NCBI RefSeq assembly: GCF_001722485.1
Contig: NZ_LWGL01000007.1
Span: forward strand, 1-48,210
DNA: 48,210 nt
DNA from: Cellulosimicrobium cellulans
Lineage (GTDB): Bacteria; Actinomycetota; Actinomycetes; Actinomycetales; Cellulomonadaceae
Direction: 5' to 3'
Shown: positions 8,901-17,475 of the stretch, piece after piece
How positions within the stretch are numbered: position 1 is the first letter of the stretch
Layout of the letters: each line of letters starts with the position of its first letter
The notes under the pieces: model-generated
The model's input: only the letters and a program-made list of their open reading frames with translations
The model's database searches: none
What the model was told of the DNA's origin: nothing
Program-made: the position numbers and the translations under genes

Positions 8901-9868
8901 CCCGCGGCGTCGCCCGAGACCGTGAACGTCCCCGTGGTGGCGTACTGCTCGGGCGCGATCTCGTCCCACACGACAGGGACGTCGCGGTCGTAGCCGTCGG
9001 AGAACGACCCGCGGACGGCGCCCGGGAGCTCGGGCGCGACGCCGACCGTCGTACGGACGTCGAACGCGTCGTCGGCCAGCCCGGTGGCCGTCGGGACGTC
9101 GTCGCCGACGAGCTCCGTGACCTGCTCTTCGGTCAGCGCCGACCGGTAGATGCGGAAGTCGTCCACGGCGCCGTCGAACAGCGGGTCGGGGTAGAAGGAC
9201 CGACCGATGTACCCGGCCGACGTCGCTCCTGACGTCAGGAGGTCGCGCGCCGTGATCGTCGTGGGCGCCGACGCGACGGCCACGCCGTCGAGGTACGTCG
9301 TGACGCGGTCGGCCTCGGTGTCGAGCGTCGTGGTGAGGGTGACCCAGTCGCCGGCCTGGAGCGGCCCGTACCCGGTGACCTGCGCCTCGCCGCCACCGCC
9401 GTTCGTCGTGACCGCGGTGCGCAGCCGGCCGTCGCCGTTCGACGGCGTGGCGAACAGGTAGCGGGTGGTGCTGCTGCCGAGGTCGAAGACCCGCTGCCAC
9501 GCGCCGCCGGTGCCGTCCCAGCGCACGCGCGCCGACACGGTGAGGTCGGTCGCGTCGGCGAGCGCGCCGCGCGGGATGGTCACGTAGCCGCCGGCGGCAC
9601 CGCCGGCGAGGTCGAGCGCGGTGCCGCCGTCCTCGGCGTCCACCACGGCGGTGCTGCCGGAGACCGTGCCGTCGAGGCCGTTCCCGGACGCGTCGGGGAC
9701 CGTGGACCCCGTGACGTCGTCCATCGTGTAGTGCAGGTCGGGGTCCGGCGTCTCGGCGGACGCCGGCAGCGCGAGCGCGCCGCCGAGCATGCCGCCCGTG
9801 AGCGCCATGGTCGTGGACAGCGCGACCGCCGTCCGTCGCGGCGAGCGCCGCGAGGAAGTCGTGCTCAT
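5960..9868 (-). CDS. Secreted multi-domain glycoside hydrolase (clan GH-A-like, family unassigned)
   Basis: 1302 residues. A twin-arginine-like/Sec signal (1-38, RRSPRRTAVAL then ALALPASAE) leads into a LamG-type lectin domain (about 45-255), an Ig-like linker (about 265-335), and a TIM-barrel-like catalytic domain (about 338-760). The barrel carries EPFNEPEGN (acid/base candidate E464) and NVNEYAFN (nucleophile candidate E580), a spacing usual for clan GH-A. It is followed by three beta-sandwich modules resembling CBM6/35, each starting YEAE or YQAE (Y775, Y931, Y1050), and a C-terminal Cys module (1218-1302) shared with the phosphodiesterase at 20958-22316. The barrel is distantly reminiscent of GH39. 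It is last in the glycan locus and has its own palindromic operator at 9988-10007. The ATG has GAGAGGT upstream. Substrate unknown; arabinose-containing plant glycans are suggested by the GH127 neighbour. Confidence 0.88.
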   Translation of the reverse strand: MSTTSSRRSPRRTAVALSTTMALTGGMLGGALALPASAETPDPDLHYTMDDVTGSTVPDASGNGLDGTVSGSTAVVDAEDGGTALDLAGGAAGGYVTIPRGALADATDLTVSARVRWDGTGGAWQRVFDLGSSTTRYLFATPSNGDGRLRTAVTTNGGGGEAQVTGYGPLQAGDWVTLTTTLDTEADRVTTYLDGVAVASAPTTITARDLLTSGATSAGYIGRSFYPDPLFDGAVDDFRIYRSALTEEQVTELVGDDVPTATGLADDAFDVRTTVGVAPELPGAVRGSFSDGYDRDVPVVWDEIAPEQYATTGTFTVSGDAAGTPVTAEVTVHRGELRVDLGTNTGDFLGGASGLLYGLYGEGMPTDNLIEGMNVRTVATKAQDGAQHPGSDALEVVKPLADATDGDVYLRVTDYYRGFPYQWPGDTPEEKLADYARVLDDQLAKIGELDPEYRDNLVIEPFNEPEGNMFGTGEWSLDRTSWLDDPTDYFAAWDETYRTIKAAYPDMRIAGPGTSQLFGQVRGFLEHAVEAGTVPDIITWHELTHPQAIRESVAKYRGWEAEVFAGTEYEGTELPVNVNEYAFNYHTSVPGQMIQWISAIEDSKIDAMIAFWNINGNLSDSAVQQNRGNGQWWLYNAYAQMSGHTVEVTPPFPGENYTLQGVSTLDEERAVSRTILGGADGAAPVELVNVPTDVFGDEVRAFVREIPWTGQLGDSEQPRHLAELTLPVVDGKVVVEFDGEALPQLQESSAYEIVVTPAGVGDSTSSTPTLWQGSYEAEDAAHTGSGYSLNGPEGSPSDVGKFYTSGGYDVGGLRAGSDVVLDFEVTVPQDGTYDLSVFANSLNTYGLVQEQGPTNVFVRVDGEQEQEIFLPLGYKWVVWDHADTTVDLTAGTHTISLAAQSTQGNGSTQGDAIVDRITLSLANPDATTAVYEAELAATEGGEPVYGAPDGASSDVSGSGTVRLGEGESATFWVYGERDAEATFGVDLLMGDDGTLTVNDHDVLDLADGQQVAAHLQGGVNEVVITGGADGLVLDRLTVAPGEGVLPTADYQAEDADLTGSAAVVDLSLAEGGQAVAGVGGAPGNDSSLTFHVDATEAGPHAVVFRFSNPEQVDGTHYNPNPVARHADISVNAGDAHRVLFVPTFHENNFWERTVVLDLAEGENTISLRSEEATNWDGETYASQTWPADYNLRADEAPIVDRITVSPLSATASTPASPVEVTAQARCLAGKAYVAVRATNTSDAAVAVELSTPYGSKASDAVAPDASLYQAFAVRSAGVDAGEATVTAGGVTTTHAFDGATCG

Positions 9869-9987
9869 CGTCGAGTACCTCTCTGGTCGTCGCGCGCCGT
9901 GCGGCGCACGCTCGGACGTCGTCGTTCGAGCTCTGCCCCTGCCGGGGCCCTGGTCCTCCTTCCGTCTCGTCGTCGTGCGGAGGGGTG

Positions 9988-10007
9988 CCGTCGAACCGGT
10001 TCGACGG
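9988..10007. promoter_or_regulatory. LacI-type operator in front of the giant glycosidase gene
   Basis: A perfect 20-bp palindrome CCGTCGAACCGGTTCGACGG, 119 bases upstream of the glycosidase ATG. Its core CGAACCGGTTCG is identical to the site in front of the LacI-family gene at 18562-18573. It therefore probably binds that regulator and lets the last gene of the locus be controlled from an internal promoter. Confidence 0.8.
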
Positions 10008-10038
10008 CGTTCGTGCGGGCGGGTCGTGCGGGCGGCAC

Positions 10039-10060
10039 GCGGGCGCTGACCCGCGCCCGC
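10039..10060 (-). terminator. Hairpin just after the GH31 gene
   Basis: GCGGGCGC (10039-10046) and GCGCCCGC (10053-10060) pair perfectly over eight bases with a six-base loop, immediately after the GH31 stop. It probably ends or attenuates transcripts from the upstream sugar genes, which would explain the separate operator for the glycosidase. No U-tract. Confidence 0.5.
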
Positions 10061-10063
10061 CGG

Positions 10064-12193
10064 TCAGGAGGCGGGCGTCCCGGGGGCCACCGCGCCGGTC
10101 GTGCGCCCGACGACGTGCGGCAGCGCGCCGTCGCGCAGGAACACGGGCACGACGTCGAGGGGCGCGTCCGCCCGGACGGTCCGCCCGCCGTCGTGCACCT
10201 CGCCGGTCGCCGCGTCGGTCCACCGCGCGCCCGCAGGCAGGTACACCTCGCGCTCACGAGCGCCCGCCTCGAGCACGGGTGCCACGAGGACGTCCGGGCC
10301 GAGGAGGAACTCGTCGTCCACGTCCCACGCCCGGGGGTCGCCCGGGAAGTCGTGGAACAGCCCGCGCATGACGGGCTGGCCGTCGGTGTGCGCGGCGCGC
10401 ATGACGTCGCGCACGTACGGCCGCAGCGCCTCACGCAGGTGGACGTAGCGCTCGAGCACCCCGTACACCTCGTCGCCGAAGCTCCACAGCTCGTTCGGCC
10501 CGCCGGACCGCAGGCGGCGCGAGCCGTCAGCGGCCTCGACCTCCTCGTACGGGAGCCGGTCGCCGTGCAGCCGCATCACCGGGCTGAACGCGCCGAGCTG
10601 GAACCACCGCACGAGGAGCTCGTGGAACGCCGGGTCGGTGACGTCCCCGCGGTGGAAGCCGCCGATGTCCGTGGTGAACCACGGGATGCCGGCGACGCCC
10701 ATGTGGATGCCCGCGGTGACCTGACGGGCCATGTCCTCGAACGTCGAGCTGATGTCGCCGGACCACACCAGCGCGCCGTACCGCTGACTGCCAGCCCAGG
10801 CGCACCGCACGAGGTTGACCACCTCCTCCTCGCCGTCGGCCCGCTGCCCGTCCCAGAAGGCCCGGGCGTAGAGCTGGGGGTAGAGGTTGCCGACCCGCAG
10901 GTTCGGCCCGAGGTGGTAGCGGTAGGCGTCGAAGTCGTAGACGCCGTACTCGGGCTCGGCCTCGTCGAGCCAGAACGTGCGGACGCCGTGCTCGCCGTAG
11001 TTGCGGCGGCACGTCTCCCACAGCCACCGCCGCGCCTCGGGGTTCGTCACGTCGAGGAACGCGCTCGGCCCCTCGAAGGACATCTGCACGTCGAGACCGC
11101 GCTCGGCGCGGACGAGGAGGTTGTTGCGCCGCAGGTGCGCATAGTTCTCGGACTCGAGGGAGACCTGCGGCCAGACGGAGACCATGAGCTCGACCCCGAG
11201 CTCGCGCAGCTCGTCGACCATCGCCGACGGGTCGGGCCAGAACTCGTCCTCGAACCGGTAGTCGCCCATCTTCGGCCAGTGGAAGAAGTCCGCGACGATC
11301 ACGTCGAGCGGGAGACCGCGCCGCCGGTGCTCGCGCGCCACCTCGAGGAGCTGCTCGGCGTTCCAGTACCGCAGCTTGCACTGCCAGAACCCGAGCCCGC
11401 GCTCCGGCATCATCGGGGCGTGCCCGGTCGCGTCGGCGTACGCGCGCGTGATCTGCGCCGGGGTGTCGCCGGACGTCACCCAGTAGTCGAGCTGGCGCGT
11501 GGCCTCGGCGTACCACTCCGTCCGGTTCCGCGCGAAGGTCGCGCGCCCGATCGCCGGGTCGTTCCACAGGAACCCGTAGCCGGCGCTCGACAGCACGAAC
11601 GGCACGCTCGCCTGCGAGTTGCGGTGCGCGAGCTCGAACGTCGAGCCCTTGAGGTCCAGCACGTGCTGCTGGTACTGGCCCATCCCGTAGAGCTTCTCGT
11701 CCGGGTCGGACTCGAACGACGCCGTGAGCTCGAGGTCGCCGCCGAGCCGCGGCCGGAACCGCCGCGCCACGAGGTCGAGAGACCCGCCGCGGTCGTGCTC
11801 GCGCAGAAGCAGCCTCCCGTGGCGGTCGTAGAACGCGAGCTCGCACCGTGAGCGCTCGTAGCCCACGGGCTCGTGGAACCACCGCGTCACGCGCAGCTCG
11901 ACGCGCAGGCCGCCGACGACGAGCGTCGCGCCGTCCTCGCGGGTCTCGACCTGCACGTCGTCCGGCTCGTCACCGCCGCCTGCGGCGGCCATCACCTGGT
12001 CGCGCGGGAGCAGCGCGTGCTCGGTGTCGACGACGTCGCCCATGAGGGTCGCGCGCACACGGACGCTGTCGCGCCCCCACGGCTCGACGACGAGCGTCTC
12101 GCCGTCGCCGCGCCACACGAGGCGGGTGCCGTCCACATGGACGGGCGGCTGGCCCGCGGTGCTGTCGGTGCGGTCGGTGCTCGCGGTGCTCAT
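10064..12193 (-). CDS. GH31 family alpha-glycosidase
   Basis: 709 residues, no signal peptide, so cytoplasmic. An N-terminal beta-sandwich is followed by a TIM barrel with the GH31 hallmarks. The nucleophile is D410 in FWLDEAEPEYG and the acid/base is D480 in WSGDISST. Also present are GLGFWQCKLRYW, GVAGIPWFTTDIGGF, FSPVMRLHGDR and a C-terminal beta domain (LLGPDVLVAPVLEAGAREREVYLPAG). The WLDEAEPE form resembles alpha-xylosidase-type and some alpha-galactosidase-type GH31 enzymes more than classical alpha-glucosidases. ATG preceded by AAGGAGACCGG. It probably trims oligosaccharides imported by the adjacent ABC transporter. Family certain; linkage specificity not. Confidence 0.92.
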   Translation of the reverse strand: MSTASTDRTDSTAGQPPVHVDGTRLVWRGDGETLVVEPWGRDSVRVRATLMGDVVDTEHALLPRDQVMAAAGGGDEPDDVQVETREDGATLVVGGLRVELRVTRWFHEPVGYERSRCELAFYDRHGRLLLREHDRGGSLDLVARRFRPRLGGDLELTASFESDPDEKLYGMGQYQQHVLDLKGSTFELAHRNSQASVPFVLSSAGYGFLWNDPAIGRATFARNRTEWYAEATRQLDYWVTSGDTPAQITRAYADATGHAPMMPERGLGFWQCKLRYWNAEQLLEVAREHRRRGLPLDVIVADFFHWPKMGDYRFEDEFWPDPSAMVDELRELGVELMVSVWPQVSLESENYAHLRRNNLLVRAERGLDVQMSFEGPSAFLDVTNPEARRWLWETCRRNYGEHGVRTFWLDEAEPEYGVYDFDAYRYHLGPNLRVGNLYPQLYARAFWDGQRADGEEEVVNLVRCAWAGSQRYGALVWSGDISSTFEDMARQVTAGIHMGVAGIPWFTTDIGGFHRGDVTDPAFHELLVRWFQLGAFSPVMRLHGDRLPYEEVEAADGSRRLRSGGPNELWSFGDEVYGVLERYVHLREALRPYVRDVMRAAHTDGQPVMRGLFHDFPGDPRAWDVDDEFLLGPDVLVAPVLEAGAREREVYLPAGARWTDAATGEVHDGGRTVRADAPLDVVPVFLRDGALPHVVGRTTGAVAPGTPAS

Positions 12194-12263
12194 CCGGTCT
12201 CCTTCGACGATGACGGTGACTGATGTCCTGGTGTGCCGGCTGTCCTGGTGGTGCCGGCGGGCG

Positions 12264-14228
12264 TCAGAGGGTGGGCAGGAACACCCGCATGGTCGACGGC
12301 CCGCGCTCGGCCCAGCGGTGGTACGGCACGAGCGGCAGGTCGACCTCCTCGCGCGGCGTCGCCGTCTCCGGCGCGCCGGAGTACGGCAGCCCGTGCCGGT
12401 CCGCGCGGGGCGGGACGACGGACCCGCGCACGACGGCGCCGTCCCCCTCCGCCCGCGGGGCGACCGCCGGGTCGACGCGCACGTCCTCGAGGGCGACGCC
12501 GTCGGGCAGGTCGGTCGACTCGAGGCACAGGACGAGCGGGCCGCGCTCGACCGCGACGCAGCCGCGCACCGCGTCGACGCGGGGGTCGGGCCAGGTCAGG
12601 CGCGGCGCCGTCGGGAGGTCGAGCACGACGACGTCGCCCGGCGCCAGCGTGCCGCGAACCTCGGCCCAGCCCGGCGCGACGGGCCGGGCCTCCTGCCCCG
12701 GCGCGGCGAGCGTCGCACCGTGGGCCCAGGACGGCACGCGCAGGCGCAGGCCCACCTCGCGCTCCGGCGCGGCGAGCACCTCGACGCGCACCACGCCGTC
12801 GTCCGGGTACCGCGTCTCGACGCGCACGGCGAGCTCCCCGCCGTCGTCGAGCGCCGCGCCGACCTCCCCGGCCGCGTGCTGCAGGAGCGTGAGCTCGTCG
12901 CCCTCGACCGACGCGACGTACGTGTGCCACGACGCGAGCGTGCGCGCGACGTTCGTCGGGCAGCACGACACGTCGAACCAGGGGGCGCGCACGCCGCCCT
13001 CGGCCCGCGGGTTCTCCGCGTCGGGCTCGACGTCCTGTCCCGGCACGCGCTGGTGCAGGGGGTTGGCGTAGAAGAACGCGCGCCCGTCGGAGCGCGGGGA
13101 CGTCGCGACGACGTTGTAGAAGGTGCGCTCCATGAGGTCGGCGTAGCGCACGTCGCCCGTCGCGAGGTAGAGCCGCCAGGACACCATGCCGGACGCGACC
13201 CCGGCGCACGTCTCGCAGTACGCACGGTCCGACGGCAGCTCCCAGTCGTCGCCGAAGCCCTCGTCCTGGTGACGCGAGCCCATGCCGCCCGTGAGGTAGG
13301 TGCGCCGCTCGACGCTGCGCTCCCACTGCCGCGTCACGGCGTCGAGGAGCCCGGCGTCGTCCGTGTCGACAGCCACGTCGACGGCGCCCGCCGCGAGGTA
13401 GAGCGCGCGCACGGCGTGGCCACGCCACACGTCGGCCTCGCGCACGGGCACGTCGTCCTGGAAGTAGGCGGGGCTGAGCAGCGGGATCGGCGTGAGCGTG
13501 CCGTGCCCGCGGCGCTCGACGAACAGGCGGGCCTGCTCGGTGTAGCGCGGCTCTCCGAGCGCGCGGCCGAGCTCGGCGAGGCCGACCTCGATCTCCGGGT
13601 GGCCGCAGACGCCCTGACGCCCGTCGGCCCCGAACTCGGCGCAGACCTGGTCGGCCACGCGCCGCGCCACCTCGACGAGCCGGTCCTCCCCCGCCGTCCG
13701 CAGCCGCGCGACGGCGGCCTGGAGCAGGTGGCCCGCGCAGTACAGCTCGTGCCCGCGCTCGAGGTCGCTCCAGCGCGCCGCCTGGCCGGCGTGCCCGAAG
13801 CACGTGTTGAGGTAGCCGTCGGCGTCCTGCGCCGCCGCGACGCGCTCGACGAGCCGCTCGTACGTCGCCTCGAGCGCCGCGTCCTCCGTGCGGCCGAGCT
13901 CCCACGCCATCGCCTCGAGCAGCTTGTAGACCTCCGAGTCCGAGAACTGCCAGCCCGGCCGCTCGCGCTCGGTGCTCCCGGCGGCGACCGCGTCGAAGTT
14001 CGCGAGCCAGCCGAGGCGCTCCATCCAGGTGAGGCAGTGGTCGAACGTCGCGCGCGCGTTCGTCTCCTGCAGGTCGCCCCAGAACCCGCCGGCGAGACGG
14101 ACCTCGCCGATCCCGAGGCCCCGGCGGCCCGGCGTCGGCGGGACGACGGGTCGCGCCCGTCGCGCGTCGACGGCGGGTCCCGCCGCGCCCGGGGCGGGCG
14201 GCGTGGTGAGTGTGGCGTGGTCGGTCAC
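12264..14228 (-). CDS. GH127 glycosidase (beta-L-arabinofuranosidase type)
   Basis: 654 residues from a GTG start (GAAGGACTCCTC upstream), without a signal peptide. The family's zinc/cysteine active site is intact. The general acid E323 lies 16 residues before E339 of AYCETC, with C341, and the pair C422-C423 is in SCCPTN. In Bifidobacterium HypBA1 the corresponding residues are E322, E338, C340, C417 and C418, with C417 the proposed nucleophile. The (alpha/alpha)6 barrel is followed by beta-sandwich domains ending in a Pro-rich tail. Characterised members remove beta-L-arabinofuranose from plant hydroxyproline-rich glycoproteins or pectic side chains. A cytoplasmic enzyme next to a sugar ABC importer suggests it acts on imported arabino-oligosaccharides. 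Confidence 0.94.
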   Translation of the reverse strand: MTDHATLTTPPAPGAAGPAVDARRARPVVPPTPGRRGLGIGEVRLAGGFWGDLQETNARATFDHCLTWMERLGWLANFDAVAAGSTERERPGWQFSDSEVYKLLEAMAWELGRTEDAALEATYERLVERVAAAQDADGYLNTCFGHAGQAARWSDLERGHELYCAGHLLQAAVARLRTAGEDRLVEVARRVADQVCAEFGADGRQGVCGHPEIEVGLAELGRALGEPRYTEQARLFVERRGHGTLTPIPLLSPAYFQDDVPVREADVWRGHAVRALYLAAGAVDVAVDTDDAGLLDAVTRQWERSVERRTYLTGGMGSRHQDEGFGDDWELPSDRAYCETCAGVASGMVSWRLYLATGDVRYADLMERTFYNVVATSPRSDGRAFFYANPLHQRVPGQDVEPDAENPRAEGGVRAPWFDVSCCPTNVARTLASWHTYVASVEGDELTLLQHAAGEVGAALDDGGELAVRVETRYPDDGVVRVEVLAAPEREVGLRLRVPSWAHGATLAAPGQEARPVAPGWAEVRGTLAPGDVVVLDLPTAPRLTWPDPRVDAVRGCVAVERGPLVLCLESTDLPDGVALEDVRVDPAVAPRAEGDGAVVRGSVVPPRADRHGLPYSGAPETATPREEVDLPLVPYHRWAERGPSTMRVFLPTL

Positions 14229-14304
14229 GAGGAGTCCTTCGGTGGTGGATCGGGCCGGGCGGGCGCGACGCCGTGCAGGGTGCGCACGGCGAGGGTGCGC
14301 GCGC

Positions 14305-15123
14305 TCAGTCCTTGACGGCGCCGGCGGTGACGCCCGCCGCGACGAAGCGCTGGGCGAGGACGAGCAGCACGGCGGCGGGCACGGACGCGACGACGGCGGT
14401 CGCCATGATCGCGTTCCACTGCGTCGTGTTGTTGCCGATGTAGTTGTAGATGCCGAGCGTGATCGGGATCATGTCGCCGTTGCGGTTGAGCGTGGACGCG
14501 AAGATGAAGTCGGACCACGCCCACAGGAAGGCGAACAGCGCCACGGTGACGGTCGAGTTGCGGCTGATCGGCACGACGACCGACCAGAACGCGCGCCACG
14601 GGCCGGCGCCGTCGACGCGCGCCGCCTGGAGCAGCTCGCGCGGGATGCCGGACATGAACGCCGTGTACAGCAGCACGCCGAACGGCACCGCGATCGTCGA
14701 GTCGGCGATGATCAGGCCGGGGATCGTGTTGAGCAGGTCGAGCCGCACGTAGATGGCGTAGAAGCCCATCGCCATGACGACGGCCGGGATCATCTGCGCG
14801 ACGAGCAGCAGGAAGTTCAGGGTCCGCCGGCCCCGCAGGTGGAGCTGGGCGATCGCGTAGCCCGCCGGGGCGGCGATGGCGATGGTCAGCACGACGGTGC
14901 CGAGACCCACGACCAGGCTCGTGCCCAGCGCGGGCAGCTGCTGCTCGAAGACCCGGGTGTACCCCTCGAACGTCGGGTCCCACGGGAACCAGTGCGGCGG
15001 GTTCGCGCGCAGGTCCGACGTCCTGGTCAGCGAGACGTTCGCCATCCAGTAGACGGGGAACAGCATGACGGCGGTGAAGACGATCCCGAGGACGGTCTTC
15101 CACCAGGGACGGGTCGTGGTCAT
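14305..15123 (-). CDS. ABC sugar transporter permease (MalG-like)
   Basis: 272 residues, about six transmembrane segments. It starts MTTTRPWWKTVLGIVFTAVMLFPVYWMANVSL, with the typical periplasmic region DPTFEGYTRVFEQQLPALGTSL. The EAA loop that docks the ATPase is ELLQAARVDGAGPWRAFWSVVVP. The ATG overlaps the stop of the partner permease by four bases (ATGA), so the two subunits are translationally coupled. Works with the binding lipoprotein at 16159-17421. No ATPase gene is present, so a shared MsiK-like ATPase elsewhere is probably used. Confidence 0.93.
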   Translation of the reverse strand: MTTTRPWWKTVLGIVFTAVMLFPVYWMANVSLTRTSDLRANPPHWFPWDPTFEGYTRVFEQQLPALGTSLVVGLGTVVLTIAIAAPAGYAIAQLHLRGRRTLNFLLLVAQMIPAVVMAMGFYAIYVRLDLLNTIPGLIIADSTIAVPFGVLLYTAFMSGIPRELLQAARVDGAGPWRAFWSVVVPISRNSTVTVALFAFLWAWSDFIFASTLNRNGDMIPITLGIYNYIGNNTTQWNAIMATAVVASVPAAVLLVLAQRFVAAGVTAGAVKD

Positions 15124-16100
15124 GACGCCTCCTGACGGCGCTGGAGCTGCAGGTGCAGGAACCCGAAGACGAGCGCGACGAGGATGAGGATGTTGCCCAC
15201 GGCCGCCGCGGGCGAGAAGTCGGGTTGGCCGGTGCCGAACGCCTCCCGGTATGACCACACGGCGAACGTGGTCGACGCGTCGCCCGGACCGCCGGTGGTC
15301 ATGACCCAGATGACGTCGACGACCTTGAGCGTGTAGATGAGGCCGAGCAGGATCGTGATCGCGGAGACCGGGCGCAGCAGCGGCAGCGTGATGCTGCGGA
15401 ACTGGCGCCACGCCCCGGCGCCGTCGAGCGACGCCGCCTCGTACACGTCCCCGGGGATGTTCTGCAGGCCGGAGTACAGGATGACGAGGTTGAACGGGAT
15501 GCCGAGCCAGACGTTCGCGATCGTCACGGCGACCAGCGCGGTGTCGGGCGACGTCAGCCAGTTGATCTGCTCGACCCCGAACGCGCCGAGCACCGAGTTG
15601 ACGATGCCGTTCTCGCTGCTGAGCATCCACGCCCACGTGGACGCCGACACGATGAGCGGCAGGAGCCACGGCACGAGGAACAGCGCGCGCAGCACGTTCG
15701 ACAGCCGGAAGCTCGACCGGAAGAACACCGCGAGCGCCAGGCCGATGACGAACTGGAACGCGATCGACACGAACGTGAAGACCACCGTGTTCCACAGCGC
15801 CGTCGGGAACGTCGAGGACGCGAACACGTCGGCGAAGTTCTCGAAGCCGACGAACTCGGCGTTGCCCTGGACGAACGCCCGGATGTTGTAGTCGTGCACG
15901 CTGAGGTCGATGTTGCGCCACAGCGGGTACGCGTAGAAGAGCACCAGGTAGACCAGCAGCGGGGCCGCGAAGCCCACCGCTGCCCACTGGCTGGCGTTCG
16001 GTCCCCGCCGGCGGCGGCGCTCCCCGGGGGCGGCGGGCGTGGTGCCCGCCGCTCCCAGGGTGCTCTCGCTCGTCCCGACGGCGGTCGGGAGGGTCGTCAT
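15120..16100 (-). CDS. ABC sugar transporter permease (MalF-like)
   Basis: 326 residues. After a basic cytoplasmic tail (ERRRRRGPNASQW) there are about six membrane segments, starting AAVGFAAPLLVYLVLFYAYPLW. The EAA loop reads DVYEAASLDGAGAWRQFRSITLPLL, and the conserved GGPGDASTTF turn is present. It is the first permease of the pair and lies 58 bases downstream of the binding-protein gene. The substrate is probably an oligosaccharide released by the extracellular glycosidase. Confidence 0.93.
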   Translation of the reverse strand: MTTLPTAVGTSESTLGAAGTTPAAPGERRRRRGPNASQWAAVGFAAPLLVYLVLFYAYPLWRNIDLSVHDYNIRAFVQGNAEFVGFENFADVFASSTFPTALWNTVVFTFVSIAFQFVIGLALAVFFRSSFRLSNVLRALFLVPWLLPLIVSASTWAWMLSSENGIVNSVLGAFGVEQINWLTSPDTALVAVTIANVWLGIPFNLVILYSGLQNIPGDVYEAASLDGAGAWRQFRSITLPLLRPVSAITILLGLIYTLKVVDVIWVMTTGGPGDASTTFAVWSYREAFGTGQPDFSPAAAVGNILILVALVFGFLHLQLQRRQEAS

Positions 16101-16158
16101 GACTCGTCCTTCGCTCGAGTGGTGTGATCGCTCACAACCGCGCGTGGTGCGCGCGGCG

Positions 16159-17421
16159 TCAGCTCGTGGCGGACTCGGCCTCGGCCTGCGCGGTCTCGAG
16201 GGCCTCCTGCGGCGTCGCCGCGCCGGAGAGCGCGTCCTGGACCGCGCCCCACAGCGCCTCGGAGATCTTCGGGTAGTCCGTGCCGAGGTTGTCGCTCGTA
16301 CGGCCCTTGGCGCTGCGCACGGCCTCGACCCAGGTCTCGAGCTCGGGGTTCTCCTCGAGGAGCTGCTCCTGACCGGCCTCGGTCGGGGGCACGTAGTACG
16401 CGAACGTCGTCGCCGTCTCGACGAAGCCCTCGGGCGTCGTCATGCACTCGACGATCTGGCGGGTGATGTCGTAGCGGGCCTCGTCCGACTGGACGGGCGC
16501 GACGATGAACTCGCCGCCCGTCGGCGCGGGGGCGACGCCGCCGTCCTGCGCCGGGAGCTGGATGACGCCGGTCTCGAACCCGGCCTCCGCCGCGCTGTTG
16601 ACCTGCCACGTGCCGTTCTCCACGAACGCGAAGTTGCCCGTGAGGAACTCCTCCCACGTCGTGTTCTGCGAGTTCTGGATGACCGAGTTGGGGGCGTAGC
16701 CCGCGTCGAGCCACCCCTTCCAGAGCTCGAGGGCCTCGACCGCCTCCGGTGAGTCGAGCTGCGTGAGGTCGGCACCCGCGCCCCAGAACCACGGCAGGAA
16801 CTGGAAGGACCCTTCCTCGGTGCCGATGCCGGCGAACGTGATGCCCTCGTGCCCGGCGGCGGTGACCGCCTCGAGCGCGGCGGTGAGCGAGGCCCAGTCG
16901 GTGATCGACGCCGGGTCGACGCCCGCGGCGTCGAGGATCTCCTTGTTGTAGTACAGCGCGAGGGTGTTGGCGCCGATGGGGATGCCGTACTCCTCGCCGT
17001 CGACGACGCCGGCGGCGAGCAGGTTCTCGTCCACCTCGGACGTGTCGAGGCCGAGCTCCTCGGTCGTGGTGAGCATGCCGGTGTCGGCGAGCGTCGAGAC
17101 GGCCGGGTTGTCGAGCAGGATGACGTCGGGGGACGTGCCCTCCTGCGCGGACAGCAGCGCCTGGTTCGTCAGCGCGGTCGTGTCGTACGCGGTGCGCTCG
17201 ATCGTGACGCCGGCGTCCTCGCCGCACTGCTGGACACGCTGCTCCCAGTCGGACGAGCCGTCGTGCTGGGGGTACGGGTCCCACCAGGTGTACGTCGAGT
17301 CGTCACCCGATGCGCTGTCGGTCGACCCGCCCGACGAGCAGGCCCCCACGAGCGCCAGCGTGACGGTGGTGAGCACGGCGGTCGTCGCGAGGGCGACGGG
17401 CTTGCGCCTCGTGTTCTGCAT
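16159..17421 (-). CDS. ABC transporter sugar-binding lipoprotein
   Basis: 420 residues. The signal MQNTRRKPVALATTAVLTTV ends in the lipobox LVGAC with lipidated C28, followed by a Ser/Gly linker. The mature part is a cluster-B/family-1 solute-binding protein: TYTWWDPYPQHDGSSDWEQ, the hinge motif GIPIGANTLALYYNKEIL, and aromatic-rich stretches (FLPWFWGAG) that could stack on sugar rings. It is first of the transport genes, directly after the regulator. The ATG has GGAGGAAC upstream. It should capture oligosaccharides outside the membrane for the two permeases. The exact sugar cannot be told from sequence. Confidence 0.94.
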   Translation of the reverse strand: MQNTRRKPVALATTAVLTTVTLALVGACSSGGSTDSASGDDSTYTWWDPYPQHDGSSDWEQRVQQCGEDAGVTIERTAYDTTALTNQALLSAQEGTSPDVILLDNPAVSTLADTGMLTTTEELGLDTSEVDENLLAAGVVDGEEYGIPIGANTLALYYNKEILDAAGVDPASITDWASLTAALEAVTAAGHEGITFAGIGTEEGSFQFLPWFWGAGADLTQLDSPEAVEALELWKGWLDAGYAPNSVIQNSQNTTWEEFLTGNFAFVENGTWQVNSAAEAGFETGVIQLPAQDGGVAPAPTGGEFIVAPVQSDEARYDITRQIVECMTTPEGFVETATTFAYYVPPTEAGQEQLLEENPELETWVEAVRSAKGRTSDNLGTDYPKISEALWGAVQDALSGAATPQEALETAQAEAESATS

Positions 17422-17475
17422 GCGATGTTCCTCCTTGAACGTGGCCGGCCGACGACGTCGGCGACCAGGCGTGCG

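Noticed and set aside
5987-9232. 1081-codon plus-strand frame
   Set aside because: Antisense to the multi-domain glycosidase, which has signal peptide, domains and catalytic motifs.
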